Source: G963674835 sp963674835
GTDB taxonomy: Bacteria > Planctomycetota > Planctomycetia > Pirellulales > Thermoguttaceae
Assembly: GCA_963674835.2 (NCBI GenBank)
Contig: CAXXKC010000003.1
Location: forward strand, 3,162,001-3,226,000
Direction of reading: 5' to 3'
Length of the DNA: 64,000 nucleotides
The number at the start of each line of letters is the position of its first letter. Position 1 is the first letter of the stretch. Under the pieces are notes generated by a model. It was given only the letters and a program-made list of their open reading frames with translations, made no database searches and was not told the origin of the DNA. The translations under genes were made by a program, and so were the position numbers. Positions 17,053 through 29,360 of this stretch are shown here, piece by piece.

Positions 17053-18219
17053 ATGTACGCTGAGGCAGTCAGCCCTGCGAGGCTCTTTGGCAGTGTCGCT
17101 CTGCGGTATCGGCAGCCGCTCGGGTCCGAGCGGTGGCCCCCTCGTCCGCAAGGTGGGTCTCGCTGGCCCCGTGCCGCTCCGCCGCCGGCGGCCGAGCCCG
17201 AACGGGTGGGCCCCGCCCCAAGGAGCACCGACCTGGCCGCTCTAGAGGCTGTGCTGCTCATGGCGCGCGAGCCACTGGGAAGTCGTAAGTTGGCCCAATT
17301 GGCCAGCTTGGCGGACGGCACAAAAGCGCGTACACTGGTTCGGCAGTTGAACCGCCGTTACGATGAGGAGAATTGTGCGTTTCGAGTGATGGAGGTTGCC
17401 GGCGGGTTCCAGTTGATGACCCGGCCAAAGTTCGCTCCCTGGTTGCGACGGCTCCACACCCTTGAGACGGAAGTCCGTCTCTCCGGACCGGCAATCGAAA
17501 CCTTGGCCGTCGTCGCCTACCGGCAACCCGTGTTGCGCGTCGAAGTCGAGGCGATCCGTGGCGTGCAGTGTGGCGAAATCCTGCGGCAGTTGATGGAACG
17601 CGATTTGGTACGTATCCTAGGTCGCTCGGAAGATTTGGGCCGCCCACTGCTGTATGGTACAACGCGAAGATTCCTGCAAATCTTCGGCCTGCGCCACATG
17701 GAGGAACTACCACAACCCGAAACACTCCGCTCCGCCCTGCCAAACCCGCTCACGCAAACTCCCGGTGAGCTTCACCATAATACACCTGTTGACAAACTGT
17801 TGAATCAACCTGTCTATCCTAGTATGCCCGGAGGGGAAGCAAACGTGAAGACTGCAGCCACTATGGAACTCGTCGCCAAGGAATCCGAAGAACAGGAAAC
17901 ATCCAACGTGATCCACGACCAATCGGCCACCGTCCTACAGTGCGCGGCCGAAGACGACGACTTTGAAGACGATTTCGAAGATGACGACGAAGACGACGAC
18001 GATGAAGACCTCGAAGACGAGGACTTCGAAGACGACGAATGGGAAGAGGTCGACGACGAAGACGACGACCTAGAGGAACTCGACGAGGAAGAAGAGGAAG
18101 AAGAGGAAGAGGACTGGGACGAAGAAGAGGAATGGGACGAGGAAGAGGACGAGGACGAGGACGACGAGGAGTGGGACGACGACGAAGACGAGGAGGAAGA
18201 GGAAGAAGACTGGGAGTAA
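17053..18219 (+). CDS. scpB: Segregation and condensation protein ScpB with a long acidic C-terminal tail
   Basis: 388 residues. Residues ~58-230 are the ScpB winged-helix pair: LAALEAVLLMAREPLGSRKL opens the first, and TLAVVAYRQPVLRVEVEAIRG is the family signature. ScpB binds the kleisin ScpA and the SMC ATPase in chromosome condensation. Two features are odd. The first ~55 residues are Arg/Pro-rich and unlike ScpB. Residues ~290-388 are almost purely Asp and Glu with scattered Trp, Leu and Phe, making a tail of ~100 residues with a charge more negative than -60. The reading frame runs unbroken through the tail, whose codons keep the window's GAC/GAG/GAA usage. The start has no clear Shine-Dalgarno and could lie downstream. 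The gene converges with hemA, 9 bp apart. Confidence 0.85.
   Translation: MYAEAVSPARLFGSVALRYRQPLGSERWPPRPQGGSRWPRAAPPPAAEPERVGPAPRSTDLAALEAVLLMAREPLGSRKLAQLASLADGTKARTLVRQLNRRYDEENCAFRVMEVAGGFQLMTRPKFAPWLRRLHTLETEVRLSGPAIETLAVVAYRQPVLRVEVEAIRGVQCGEILRQLMERDLVRILGRSEDLGRPLLYGTTRRFLQIFGLRHMEELPQPETLRSALPNPLTQTPGELHHNTPVDKLLNQPVYPSMPGGEANVKTAATMELVAKESEEQETSNVIHDQSATVLQCAAEDDDFEDDFEDDDEDDDDEDLEDEDFEDDEWEEVDDEDDDLEELDEEEEEEEEEDWDEEEEWDEEEDEDEDDEEWDDDEDEEEEEEDWE
17950..18215 (+). repeat. Low-complexity GAN/GAG tract encoding the acidic ScpB tail
   Basis: About 265 bp of nearly pure GAC, GAG and GAA codons. It is a likely substrate for slippage and length variation between strains. Confidence 0.85.
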
Positions 18220-18228
18220 CCGCCCGCT

Positions 18229-19500
18229 TCAATCCTTCAGCCGGAACAAACGCGACAGCGCCTCCAAAAGCCCGTTCGGTATCCCGTGACGGGCTTCGTC
18301 GCGAAGAGATTCCAGAGGTCGATGCAGCAGCTTGTTGACCAATCGGTCGAAAGCCCGCCGAATCTCCTCCTGCTCATGCCCATCCAGCTCCGGAAGTTTG
18401 CCAAAAAGACGACGCAGCTCTTCTTCCTTGGGCTTGTCCCAACCCTCCCGAAGCTGCCGGATCACAGGCCCCGTCGCACGATGGTGTAACTCCGCCATCA
18501 GGCTCGCCGTCCCTTGCTCCACGATCGACATCGCCGCCGGAAGCTCCCGGTCGCGATAACGCCGGTTGCGCTCGCACGCCTCCTCCAGGTCGTCCATCGA
18601 GTACAGATAGACGCCCGGCCGGTCGCCGATCGACGGCTCGAAATCCCGTGGCACTGCCAGATCCAAAATGAACAAGGGACGTGCATAGCGCGCCGCCTCG
18701 ACGGATCGGAACCGCTCCAGCGTCACCACCGGCTCGCTCGACCCCGTCGTGCTGATCACTAGGTCCGCCTCCGTCAACGCGTCCAGCAAGTGCCCCCATG
18801 GCCGCGCACGACCGCACCAGGCCTGCGCCAGTTCCATTGCCCGATCGGGACTCCGGTTCACGACCATCACGTCGTGCGCGCCCTCGTTCTGCAGATAGCG
18901 AAGCGTCTCCTCGGCCATCTCCCCCGAGCCGATCACCAGCATCTTCTTGTCGTCGAAACGCTCGAAAATCTGCTGCGCGAAATCCACCACCGCCACGCTC
19001 GGTATGCTCACCCGACGCTGGTGAATCGCCGTCTCCCCCGCCACCCGGCGAGCCACCCGCAACGCCGCCTGAAACACCGCATGGATCAGCGGGCCGACCG
19101 TGTTCGACTCGGTCGCCTGCAAATACGCCTGCTTCACCTGCGAGAGAATCTGCGATTCCCCCACCACCATGCTGTCCAGGCTCGAGGCTACCGCAAACAA
19201 GTGACTCACCGCGGCACGGTCCGCGTGAACATACAGATGCTCCTCGATGACACCGGTGTCCAATCCGTGAAAACTGGCGAGAAACTCCGTCTGCTGCTCG
19301 GGTGTCGGAATGGGCACGCTCTCCGTCGCCGTGTACAGCTCCGTCCGATTGCACGTCGACAGCAGAAGCGCCTCCACGTCGGGAAATACGCTCCGGAACC
19401 GCTCCAACGCTTTGCCGCACTGGGCTGGCGTAAACGCCAACCGCTCCCGCACGGCGATCGACGCAGTGTGGTGGCTGCACCCGATGACCTGCAAGTTCAT
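18229..19500 (-). CDS. hemA: Glutamyl-tRNA reductase
   Basis: 423 residues, normal HemA length. The catalytic motif LSTCNRTELY places the nucleophilic Cys at residue 50, its canonical position. The NADPH-binding Rossmann part (MLVIGSGEMAEETLRYL) and the C-terminal dimerisation helices follow. The enzyme makes glutamate-1-semialdehyde from Glu-tRNA(Glu), the first step of C5 heme synthesis. The ATG at 19500 overlaps the stop of the upstream gene as ATGA, implying translational coupling; the longer in-frame start at 19539 lies inside that gene. It is the last gene of a four-gene minus-strand block. Confidence 0.96.
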   Translation of the reverse strand: MNLQVIGCSHHTASIAVRERLAFTPAQCGKALERFRSVFPDVEALLLSTCNRTELYTATESVPIPTPEQQTEFLASFHGLDTGVIEEHLYVHADRAAVSHLFAVASSLDSMVVGESQILSQVKQAYLQATESNTVGPLIHAVFQAALRVARRVAGETAIHQRRVSIPSVAVVDFAQQIFERFDDKKMLVIGSGEMAEETLRYLQNEGAHDVMVVNRSPDRAMELAQAWCGRARPWGHLLDALTEADLVISTTGSSEPVVTLERFRSVEAARYARPLFILDLAVPRDFEPSIGDRPGVYLYSMDDLEEACERNRRYRDRELPAAMSIVEQGTASLMAELHHRATGPVIRQLREGWDKPKEEELRRLFGKLPELDGHEQEEIRRAFDRLVNKLLHRPLESLRDEARHGIPNGLLEALSRLFRLKD

Positions 19501-20438
19501 GTCAGGTCCTCCCAGGCCGCAATCCCCACCAACTCCCAACGCGCCGCGCTCGGCTCACTCTGAATCGCCCGCGCATTCTCCCCGCCCGCCTTCTCCGGAG
19601 CCCTCCGCAGACCTTCACCATGTTGCGTCTGACCCGACAAACCCACCGCCAACGCCAACGCCAGAAACACGAAACTGATCAACGTCAAGTAGGCCACTTT
19701 GCGACCCGCGCGGGCAGGCCGGTAGAAGATCACGATGCCCGTGGCGATCAACAACCACACGAACATTCCCAAAATCGTCAACACGAACGGATCGTGCCAC
19801 GGAACGCGCCCCACCCCCGGCTCCAACCGTATCGTGTTCAAAACGAAGCCGGCCAGAATCCCCGTCCCAAAGAAGAGCAGCGATGTGACCAACGCCTGGC
19901 TGTTCACGCGCTGCAGCCACTCCAAGCTGGGCAATCGCAGACCGCCCACCGGCGACTTGTGCTTCAGCCGCCGCTCTTGCCCCAAGTACATCAAGCCCGC
20001 CACGAAACCAACCAGCACGCTCACGCACCCCAGCGAGAGCGCGACCCCATGGATCGTGCCCCACACTTCCAACGCAGGCTGCCGTGGAAAAGGCGTGGGA
20101 TCGGCCAAGAACGTGCCAATCGCGATCAGCCCGAGGACCAACGGCAGAAGAAACACGCCGAATGCCGTCCGCGGATGGTAAGCCGTCAGGTACAAATACA
20201 CCCCGGCCAATACCCATGCCGCCACAAAGTACCAGTCCTGCTTGCTCGACAGCGGCATTCCGACCGGGTGAGTGACCCGATAGTACAGAAACAGCGTCTG
20301 CGCCAAGAACCCCGCCGCGCCAAAGCCAAGCATCACCGCCCCGCGAAGCCCGCTGCGAAACAACAGCCGCGTCAGCTCCAATACCAGCGCGACCGTGTAG
20401 CTGCCCGCAAAGCAAATAATGCCGATTCCCGATAACAT
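19497..20438 (-). CDS. HemX/CcsA-like polytopic membrane protein
   Basis: 313 residues with about eight transmembrane segments, in the cytochrome c assembly (CcsA/CcmC/HemX) superfamily. Conserved histidines appear in VTHPVG, AYHPRT, TIHGVAL and PWHDPF. The tryptophan-rich WWD heme-handling motif of true CcsA is not present, which points toward the HemX branch. In Bacillus, HemX lowers the steady-state level of HemA. The 4-bp overlap with hemA here supports a role tied to heme synthesis rather than cytochrome c maturation, although family annotation pipelines may call it CcsA. The C-terminal ~45 residues (GEGLRRAPEKAGGENAR) are hydrophilic. It starts 7 bp after the sigma-54 activator gene ends. 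Confidence 0.8.
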   Translation of the reverse strand: MLSGIGIICFAGSYTVALVLELTRLLFRSGLRGAVMLGFGAAGFLAQTLFLYYRVTHPVGMPLSSKQDWYFVAAWVLAGVYLYLTAYHPRTAFGVFLLPLVLGLIAIGTFLADPTPFPRQPALEVWGTIHGVALSLGCVSVLVGFVAGLMYLGQERRLKHKSPVGGLRLPSLEWLQRVNSQALVTSLLFFGTGILAGFVLNTIRLEPGVGRVPWHDPFVLTILGMFVWLLIATGIVIFYRPARAGRKVAYLTLISFVFLALALAVGLSGQTQHGEGLRRAPEKAGGENARAIQSEPSAARWELVGIAAWEDLT

Positions 20439-20445
20439 CGCAACT

Positions 20446-21501
20446 CTACTTCTCCAACTCGTATTCGACCAGCTTCTTGTGAAGCGTGTTGCGGTTGATT
20501 CCTAGCCGCGCGGCCGCCTTGATCTGAACGCTCTCACACGAACTCATCACCTGGGCAATCAGTTCCCGCTCCACCCGGCTGACGATCTTCGCGTGCAGAT
20601 TGTCCTCCTGCGGCCCCGCCTCGCTCAGTCCGAACTCCACAAGCTCCGTCACCAGGCTCTCCAGGTCCGCCGCGCGGTGCCGTCCGATCCGCGGTCCCTT
20701 CCGCCCTAGCACCGCCTCCGGCAACAGGTCGCACGTCAACTCGTCCCCGGGCGCCAACACCACCGCCCGCTCGATGTAATTCTGCAGTTCGCGCACATTC
20801 CCCGGCCAGTCGTACACCTGAAGCGCCTCCATCGCCTTGCGCTCCACGTGCGGTACGTGCCGCCGATTCTGCTCGTTGTATATCTTCAGAAAGTGACCGA
20901 CAAGATCGGGTATGTCTTGCGGCCGCTCCCGCAAAGGAGGCAAGTAGATCGGCACCACGTTCAAACGGTAGTACAGGTCTTCGCGAAATCGCCCTCCGTC
21001 GATCTCTTCTACCAGGTCCCGATTGCTCGCCGCCACAACACGCGTATCCACGCGAATCGTCTGCGTGTCGCCCACCCGCTCGAACTCGTGCTCCTGAAGA
21101 ACGCGAAGCAGCTTCACCTGAAGCTTCGGCGTCGTCGAGTTGATCTCATCCAGAAATACGGTCCCCGTGTGCGCCGCCTCGAATCGCCCCGTTCGGTTGT
21201 CGATGGCCCCCGTGAACGAGCCGCGAACGTGCCCAAATAACTCGCTCTCCAGCAAGTTCTCCGCCAACGCCCCGCAGTTCACGCGCACGAAGGGACCGCT
21301 CCCACGAGGGCTGAGCTGGTGGATCGCCTTGGCGATCAACTCTTTGCCCGTCCCCGTCTCGCCCAACAACAGCACCGATGCATTGGACTGCGCGACCTGG
21401 CGGGTCAGCCGGTACACCTGCTGCATCGCCGGGCTCGAACCGATCAAGCCCGGAATAGGTGGTCCGTCTTCATTGAGAATCGCGGGTGCAGGTCGACCCA
21501 T
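20446..21501 (-). CDS. Sigma-54-dependent transcriptional activator lacking a sensor domain
   Basis: 351 residues. The AAA+ domain begins at about residue 20, so there is essentially no N-terminal regulatory domain. Walker A is GETGTGKE and Walker B is GTVFLDEI. The sigma-54-contacting loop reads GSFTGA instead of GAFTGA, a Ser for the first Ala. The C-terminal FIS-type helix-turn-helix is IKAAARLGINRNTLHKKL. Such a protein would be constitutively able to oligomerise or be controlled by a separate partner, as PspF is by PspA. ATG 21501 is used; longer in-frame extensions overlap the preceding gene. It lies 8 bp after the HEAT/receiver gene and 7 bp before the hemX-like gene. No enhancer or -24/-12 promoter was recognised. 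Confidence 0.9.
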   Translation of the reverse strand: MGRPAPAILNEDGPPIPGLIGSSPAMQQVYRLTRQVAQSNASVLLLGETGTGKELIAKAIHQLSPRGSGPFVRVNCGALAENLLESELFGHVRGSFTGAIDNRTGRFEAAHTGTVFLDEINSTTPKLQVKLLRVLQEHEFERVGDTQTIRVDTRVVAASNRDLVEEIDGGRFREDLYYRLNVVPIYLPPLRERPQDIPDLVGHFLKIYNEQNRRHVPHVERKAMEALQVYDWPGNVRELQNYIERAVVLAPGDELTCDLLPEAVLGRKGPRIGRHRAADLESLVTELVEFGLSEAGPQEDNLHAKIVSRVERELIAQVMSSCESVQIKAAARLGINRNTLHKKLVEYELEK

Positions 21502-21509
21502 GGTTCCGG

Positions 21510-23801
21510 TCACCCATCCTTTCCTTGCGTTGCCGCTGGTGCCGTAGCCGCTCCCTCGGCCGGTCGTGTCGACCGCGTCGGAGCCTCGATGCAATCCAGA
21601 ATCATCCCCAGTACTTTCTGCGTCGGCACGTCCGCCGACTCACTCTGGTTATAACGGTCATACTGGTGCAGAATCTGTTGGGTCGTCAATAAAATCCCGC
21701 GCCGCTCCACGGCTCGACCGAATGCCAACGCCGCCGCCTTCCGCGATTCCAGCGGCAGCCGGTTGCGGCTTGCCAGGTCCACCAGCGCCGTCTGGCTCTC
21801 CGCCGTCCCCAACGCGCCCAACAACGCTATGGCCCTCGCGGTCAACCCAGGCACGTACAGCGCCGTCAACGCCGCCTGCTCCGCCCCCTTCAGCCGATAA
21901 ACTTCCTGATCCGGTCCGCTCGCAATCGACGTCAACAGCTCCAATGCCTCGCCCGCCTCTTCCAGTCGTTCTGTCTGTCCAACGTTGCCGCGACCTGTAA
22001 GCGCCATCAAATGCTGCACCTGCCACCGCGCCGATTCCAACTCGTGAACTCGCGGCAGCGCCATCGCCAACGGGTCGTGCCGCACTAGGTGTTCCGCCCG
22101 CGCCTCATCCCCTGCCCGCGCAAACACCCCTACCGGCAAATCAGCCGTCCGGCAATCGTGCCGCAACTGCTGCAACAACAACTGCACGGGAGGGCCGTCG
22201 AGTGTCGAATCGACGAACACCAACTCGTAGTCCGGTGACGCCAACGCCTGTCGCAACAGTTGATCGCCGGTCATCGCAATGTCCGTCTGGTAACCCAGCG
22301 ACTCCAAGAAGCCACCAATCTTCAACGCCTGTACCGACGTCGGACTCGCCACCAACGCCCGCCGTGCCCCGCTCGTCGATGCCAGAAACGTCAGCACCTC
22401 AGGCACATAGCTCGATCCGGGAAACGGCCGATCCGGAGCGAGCCTCAGGATCGCAGCCGCCGCGGCAAGCCGCACCCGTCGATCCGAAGATCGCAATGCT
22501 CGCACCAGGGGCGACGGCTCACCGCTCGCGCCCAACACGTCGCCACCAGTGCCGATGTTCCCCAGAATCCTCGCCGCCGCGGCCGCCGCCGGTGCGTGGT
22601 TCGCCTCCAAAACATACGCCAGCAGCTTCTCCACCACCTTCGGACCGAACGCTGCAACCACGCCCGCCGGCTTCCCTGCCGCCTCATCCAACGGCTTGCC
22701 CAATCCACCGGCGTACTTCGCTCGCTCCAACAGCGTTGCCAGGTGAAGCAGCTTGACAGGCTCCTCATCCGGTGCGATCGCATAAGCGTCCGCCGCCAAC
22801 CGCGCGGCCAGCGTCAACGATGCGTCCTCCGCACTCAACTGCTCCGCCACCGGCTGCTTGCTCTTGTTATCCCACGTCCACAATTCCACCTTGCCCGGCA
22901 CTTTCTCCGGCAGAAGTTCCGTGCCGTCGAAATACCGCCGCGCTTGCCTCACCAGCAACTCGACCGCCTCCGCCTGCGTTGGCACACGCCCCGTCAACAT
23001 CTCCACAGCATCTTTTGCAGCCGCCCGAACGGCCAGGTCACTCTCCGGCGATGCCAACGCCGCCACCAACTCATACACACTCTCTCGCACGCCCAGTTCG
23101 GCCAACACCCCGATGGCCGCCACCTTCCACCGTGTGTCGGGCGAATACAAAATGCCCAGAAGCGGCGGCACTGCGTCCGCGCCCAGCCGCAGCAACGCCG
23201 CCCGCACATTGGCATGCTCTGCCGCCCGCGCCGGATCCGCCAATACGGCTACCAACGGCCCCACGGCCGCTTCCCGCGCCTCCCGCAACGACGCCATCGC
23301 CGCATACCTCGCGTCGGCCGACGGACTACTGAGCTGCTGAATCAGCCCGGCGATCCGCTTTGGGGCCTGAAGTTGCTGATTCACCGCCTCGAGCACGGCG
23401 TCCGCCAACTGCCCTGCTTCCGGAGCCAGGTCCGCCCGTGCCGAAAGCCTCACGAACACACCGGCACCGAACTCCGACCCCAACGCCGCCAACTGCTCCG
23501 AGTTCAGCTTGGCATCCAGCACTTGCTGCAAGAACTGCTTGGCCAGGTCCGGCCGGTCCAGCTCCGACAGAATCTTCGCCGCGCGCACGCGCTCGCTCGG
23601 CGTGCTCGGCTTCGTCTCCAAAATGGCCTCGACCGCCGGATTCTTCACCTCCACGACAGGCATCTCCTTCGCCTCGGGCTCTTCCGAGTTTGCCGCAGGC
23701 GCCTTCGCACCGCCGTTCGCCTGCTGCTGCGCGGCCGCTCCCCGCAGCCACACCAGGCCCAACAGCGCAACGCACAACGCAATCCGACAGAAATGTGCCA
23801 T
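21510..23801 (-). CDS. Exported HEAT-repeat protein with a degenerate receiver-like domain
   Basis: 763 residues. A Sec signal peptide (MAHFCRIALCVALLGLVWLRGAAAQ) is preceded by GAGGGTGG, fixing the ATG at 23801 over earlier in-frame starts. Residues ~60-460 are helical HEAT/Armadillo-like repeats (GPLVAVLADPARA, AVPPLLGILYSPD, AAAAAARILGNIG). Residues ~475-590 have a CheY-like pattern: RRALVASPTSVQALKIGGFL, LGYQTDIAMTG, and YELVFVDSTLDGPP, where one Asp sits at the phospho-acceptor position. The two N-terminal acidic residues and the conserved Lys are missing, so phosphorylation is doubtful. The C-terminal ~130 residues add further helical repeats. An exported receiver-like fold is odd, since receivers normally act in the cytoplasm. 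The gene heads the block ending in hemA. Confidence 0.8.
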   Translation of the reverse strand: MAHFCRIALCVALLGLVWLRGAAAQQQANGGAKAPAANSEEPEAKEMPVVEVKNPAVEAILETKPSTPSERVRAAKILSELDRPDLAKQFLQQVLDAKLNSEQLAALGSEFGAGVFVRLSARADLAPEAGQLADAVLEAVNQQLQAPKRIAGLIQQLSSPSADARYAAMASLREAREAAVGPLVAVLADPARAAEHANVRAALLRLGADAVPPLLGILYSPDTRWKVAAIGVLAELGVRESVYELVAALASPESDLAVRAAAKDAVEMLTGRVPTQAEAVELLVRQARRYFDGTELLPEKVPGKVELWTWDNKSKQPVAEQLSAEDASLTLAARLAADAYAIAPDEEPVKLLHLATLLERAKYAGGLGKPLDEAAGKPAGVVAAFGPKVVEKLLAYVLEANHAPAAAAAARILGNIGTGGDVLGASGEPSPLVRALRSSDRRVRLAAAAAILRLAPDRPFPGSSYVPEVLTFLASTSGARRALVASPTSVQALKIGGFLESLGYQTDIAMTGDQLLRQALASPDYELVFVDSTLDGPPVQLLLQQLRHDCRTADLPVGVFARAGDEARAEHLVRHDPLAMALPRVHELESARWQVQHLMALTGRGNVGQTERLEEAGEALELLTSIASGPDQEVYRLKGAEQAALTALYVPGLTARAIALLGALGTAESQTALVDLASRNRLPLESRKAAALAFGRAVERRGILLTTQQILHQYDRYNQSESADVPTQKVLGMILDCIEAPTRSTRPAEGAATAPAATQGKDG

Positions 23802-24028
23802 GGGAAATGCCACCCTCATAAATGTCGTCGGGAAACATGCTCGCCCTTGCGGCGGCATGCCGGATACTCGGACTCAGCTACGTCGGCCCCCGCCGTCTTC
23901 GCTCGCCCAACCTTCTCTCCCCTGGCTGGACAAGCCGGCCGCAGCACCGAACTCAGCCGCAATCGCCCGGCGGGACTCGCTCCGCTCGACCCACCCAACG
24001 GCCTCCGCTCTCTCCCGGCTCGCGTGAA

Positions 24029-25453
24029 TCAAACTGCTTCTTTCGCTCCGCACTTCGCCTCCGAATCGCATCGGAGGCGTTTCTTCCACTGCTCGATCTG
24101 ATGTTTCACTTGCTCCGGCGCCGTCGAGCCGTAACTGCACATCGCCTCGACCGCCCGCTTCACCCCTAGAACCTCATACACACTGCCATCCAACTCAGGA
24201 CACGCCTCCTGAAAATCCTCGATCGCCAGGTCCGACAACCGAACGTCACCATCCAACGCCTTGCGCACCAGCCGCCCGACGATCCCGTGAGCCGTCCGCT
24301 GCGGAATCCCTCGGCCAATCAGGTACTCCATCAATGTCGTCGCGTCCAAATGCCCGCGATCCAGCCGCTCGGCGATCGCCGGACGATTCAGCTCCGTCGC
24401 CGCCACCAGCGGCGCCGCCAGCTCCAACGACGCGCTCACCGTGTCCAGCGAGTCGAACAACCGGGGCTTGTCCTCCTGAAAGTCGCGGTTGTACGCCAGC
24501 GGAAGCCCCTTCACCAACACCAACAGCGCCTGCAGATTCCCCACCACGCGCGCCGTCTTGCCGCGGATCAACTCCAACACGTCCGGATTGATCTTCTGCG
24601 GCATGATCGACGAACCCGTGCAAAATGCCTGCGGCAGCTTCAAAAAGTTGAACTCCACCGTCGACCACAGAATCCACTCTTCCGCCCACGTGCTCAAATG
24701 CTCGGCGATCACCGTCAGCACGAACGCCAACTCCAGCACGAAATCCCGATCGCTCGAAACATCCAGACTGTTGGCCGCCACCCCCTCGAAACCCAACGAG
24801 TCGGCAACCTTCTGCCGATCGATGGGCAAACTCGTACCCGCCAACGCCGCTGCACCCAATCCCAACACGTTCGTGCGCCGTCGGCAATCCGCCAGCCGTT
24901 GCCGATCACGCTCGAACTTCTCGCAATACGCCAGCCAGTAGTGCGGCGCCAGCACAGGCTGCGCCCGCTGCGTGTGCGTGTACCCCGGCAGAATGCAATC
25001 CAGGTCGCCGTCGCACCGCCCGACGAACGCACGCTGCAGCGCCACCAGCCGTGTATCGATCTGGTCGATCGCCGCGCGCGCCCAAAGACGCAGATCCGTC
25101 GCCACTTGGTCATTACGGCTGCGTGCCGTGTGCAGCTTCCGCCCCACGTCGCCGATGCGGTCCACCAGCGACCGCTCGATGTGCATATGGATGTCTTCCA
25201 ACGCCACCGAGAACGCAAATCGGCCCTGCTCAATTTCTTGGCGAATCTCGCCGAGCGCCTGCTCAATTTGGCGGCACTCCTCACCACGAATCAGGCCAAC
25301 CTCTGCCAGCATCCGGGCATGCGCGATCGACGCCTCGATGTCGTGCGCGTACAGCCGCTGGTCGAAGCTGATACTTTCCGTAAAAAGCTCCACTCTTCGA
25401 TCGACCGGTTCACTGAACACGCCGCCCCAGGCCTTGTCCGCCACGCTACTCAC
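24029..25453 (-). CDS. argH: Argininosuccinate lyase
   Basis: 474 residues, close to the ~460 typical. The fumarase/aspartase-superfamily signature GSSIMPQKINPD carries the catalytic serine; HTARSRNDQVATD and GYTHTQRAQP form the rest of the active site. It splits argininosuccinate to arginine and fumarate, the last step of arginine synthesis. The start is GTG 25453 (MSSVADKAWGG); a second GTG nine bases on, at 25444, is equally near a weak ribosome site, so the exact start is uncertain by three residues. A strong promoter lies just upstream. The stop is followed by 227 bp before the HEAT gene. No other arginine gene is adjacent except carB, which diverges from it and makes carbamoyl phosphate for the same pathway. 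Confidence 0.96.
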   Translation of the reverse strand: MSSVADKAWGGVFSEPVDRRVELFTESISFDQRLYAHDIEASIAHARMLAEVGLIRGEECRQIEQALGEIRQEIEQGRFAFSVALEDIHMHIERSLVDRIGDVGRKLHTARSRNDQVATDLRLWARAAIDQIDTRLVALQRAFVGRCDGDLDCILPGYTHTQRAQPVLAPHYWLAYCEKFERDRQRLADCRRRTNVLGLGAAALAGTSLPIDRQKVADSLGFEGVAANSLDVSSDRDFVLELAFVLTVIAEHLSTWAEEWILWSTVEFNFLKLPQAFCTGSSIMPQKINPDVLELIRGKTARVVGNLQALLVLVKGLPLAYNRDFQEDKPRLFDSLDTVSASLELAAPLVAATELNRPAIAERLDRGHLDATTLMEYLIGRGIPQRTAHGIVGRLVRKALDGDVRLSDLAIEDFQEACPELDGSVYEVLGVKRAVEAMCSYGSTAPEQVKHQIEQWKKRLRCDSEAKCGAKEAV

Positions 25454-25495
25454 CCTGGCTTTCTAAGAAGACGGTACAAACGCGCCAACATATTT

Positions 25496-25524
25496 ACTCT
25501 AAACGGTTTACGGCGTCATGTCAA
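25496..25524 (-). promoter_or_regulatory. argH promoter
   Basis: On the minus strand: perfect -35 TTGACA, 17-bp spacer, -10 TAGAGT. The expected start of transcription is ~35 nt before the argH GTG. Confidence 0.65.
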
Positions 25525-25880
25525 TCAAGGCCCCACCCCCGCGGCGCCCCGCTCCACAAGCTCGAATGCTCCCCAGCCGCACAAACCACCGGCACACACT
25601 CTCCCCTTCTCACCCGCCGCTCCGAAAGCCCGTCAGGCCCGATCCTCGCCCAGCACGACAGAACCGGCTATCCCAAAACAGTTTATGCAGCTGAACTCCA
25701 ACCCGACTATCATAGAAGGCTACCTTCCAGTGGCCCAGTCCACACCCCGATCCTACCTGCGCATATCGGCCACACACACGGCACAACCCCGCTGCTCGCC
25801 CTATCCCGCAAACGAGCGAGGACGGTCCTGTTATAGTGCCTAAACCGGAGGCATCGCGCCCAACCAAACACCCTCGCCCC

Positions 25881-25910
25881 TTGAAAGCCCAGCGCCCCGC
25901 GTGCTAACAT
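25881..25910 (+). promoter_or_regulatory. carB promoter
   Basis: TTGAAA, 18-bp spacer, TAACAT with the extended TG (TGCTAACAT). It lies ~100 bp upstream of the carB GTG. Confidence 0.55.
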
Positions 25911-26012
25911 CAGAAAATTTTGTGCGGTCGGTGGGCTGCGTTGGCTGGGGGAACTCGATCCCGACCGCCCTGTCCCGTCGTCCGCCGACCCCCTCCACAA
26001 GGAAACCGTGAC

Positions 26013-29276
<3,264 letters not shown>

Positions 29277-29360
29277 GTCCCGCGCCGCTCGGCACATCAG
29301 TCGCCGCCCGCCGACTCCTCAATCCATCGCTCCTCGGATGTCAGACCACGGAGGACACCC

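Larger units (their letters stand above)
25454..26012 (+). other. Divergent argH-carB intergenic region
   Basis: 559 bp holding the argH promoter on the left and the carB promoter on the right. I found no arginine-repressor (ARG box) pair and no supported gene; a minus-strand frame here lacks domains. Confidence 0.5.

Noticed and set aside
17950..18215. Frameshift as the cause of the acidic ScpB tail
   Set aside because: The frame is continuous and codon use (GAC, GAG, GAA) is consistent; other frames give Arg-rich or Pro-rich strings.
24056..24079. 9-bp perfect hairpin CGCCTCCGA/TCGGAGGCG
   Set aside because: Lies within the last codons of argH; the T-rich side faces the plus strand where no gene ends, so not called a terminator.
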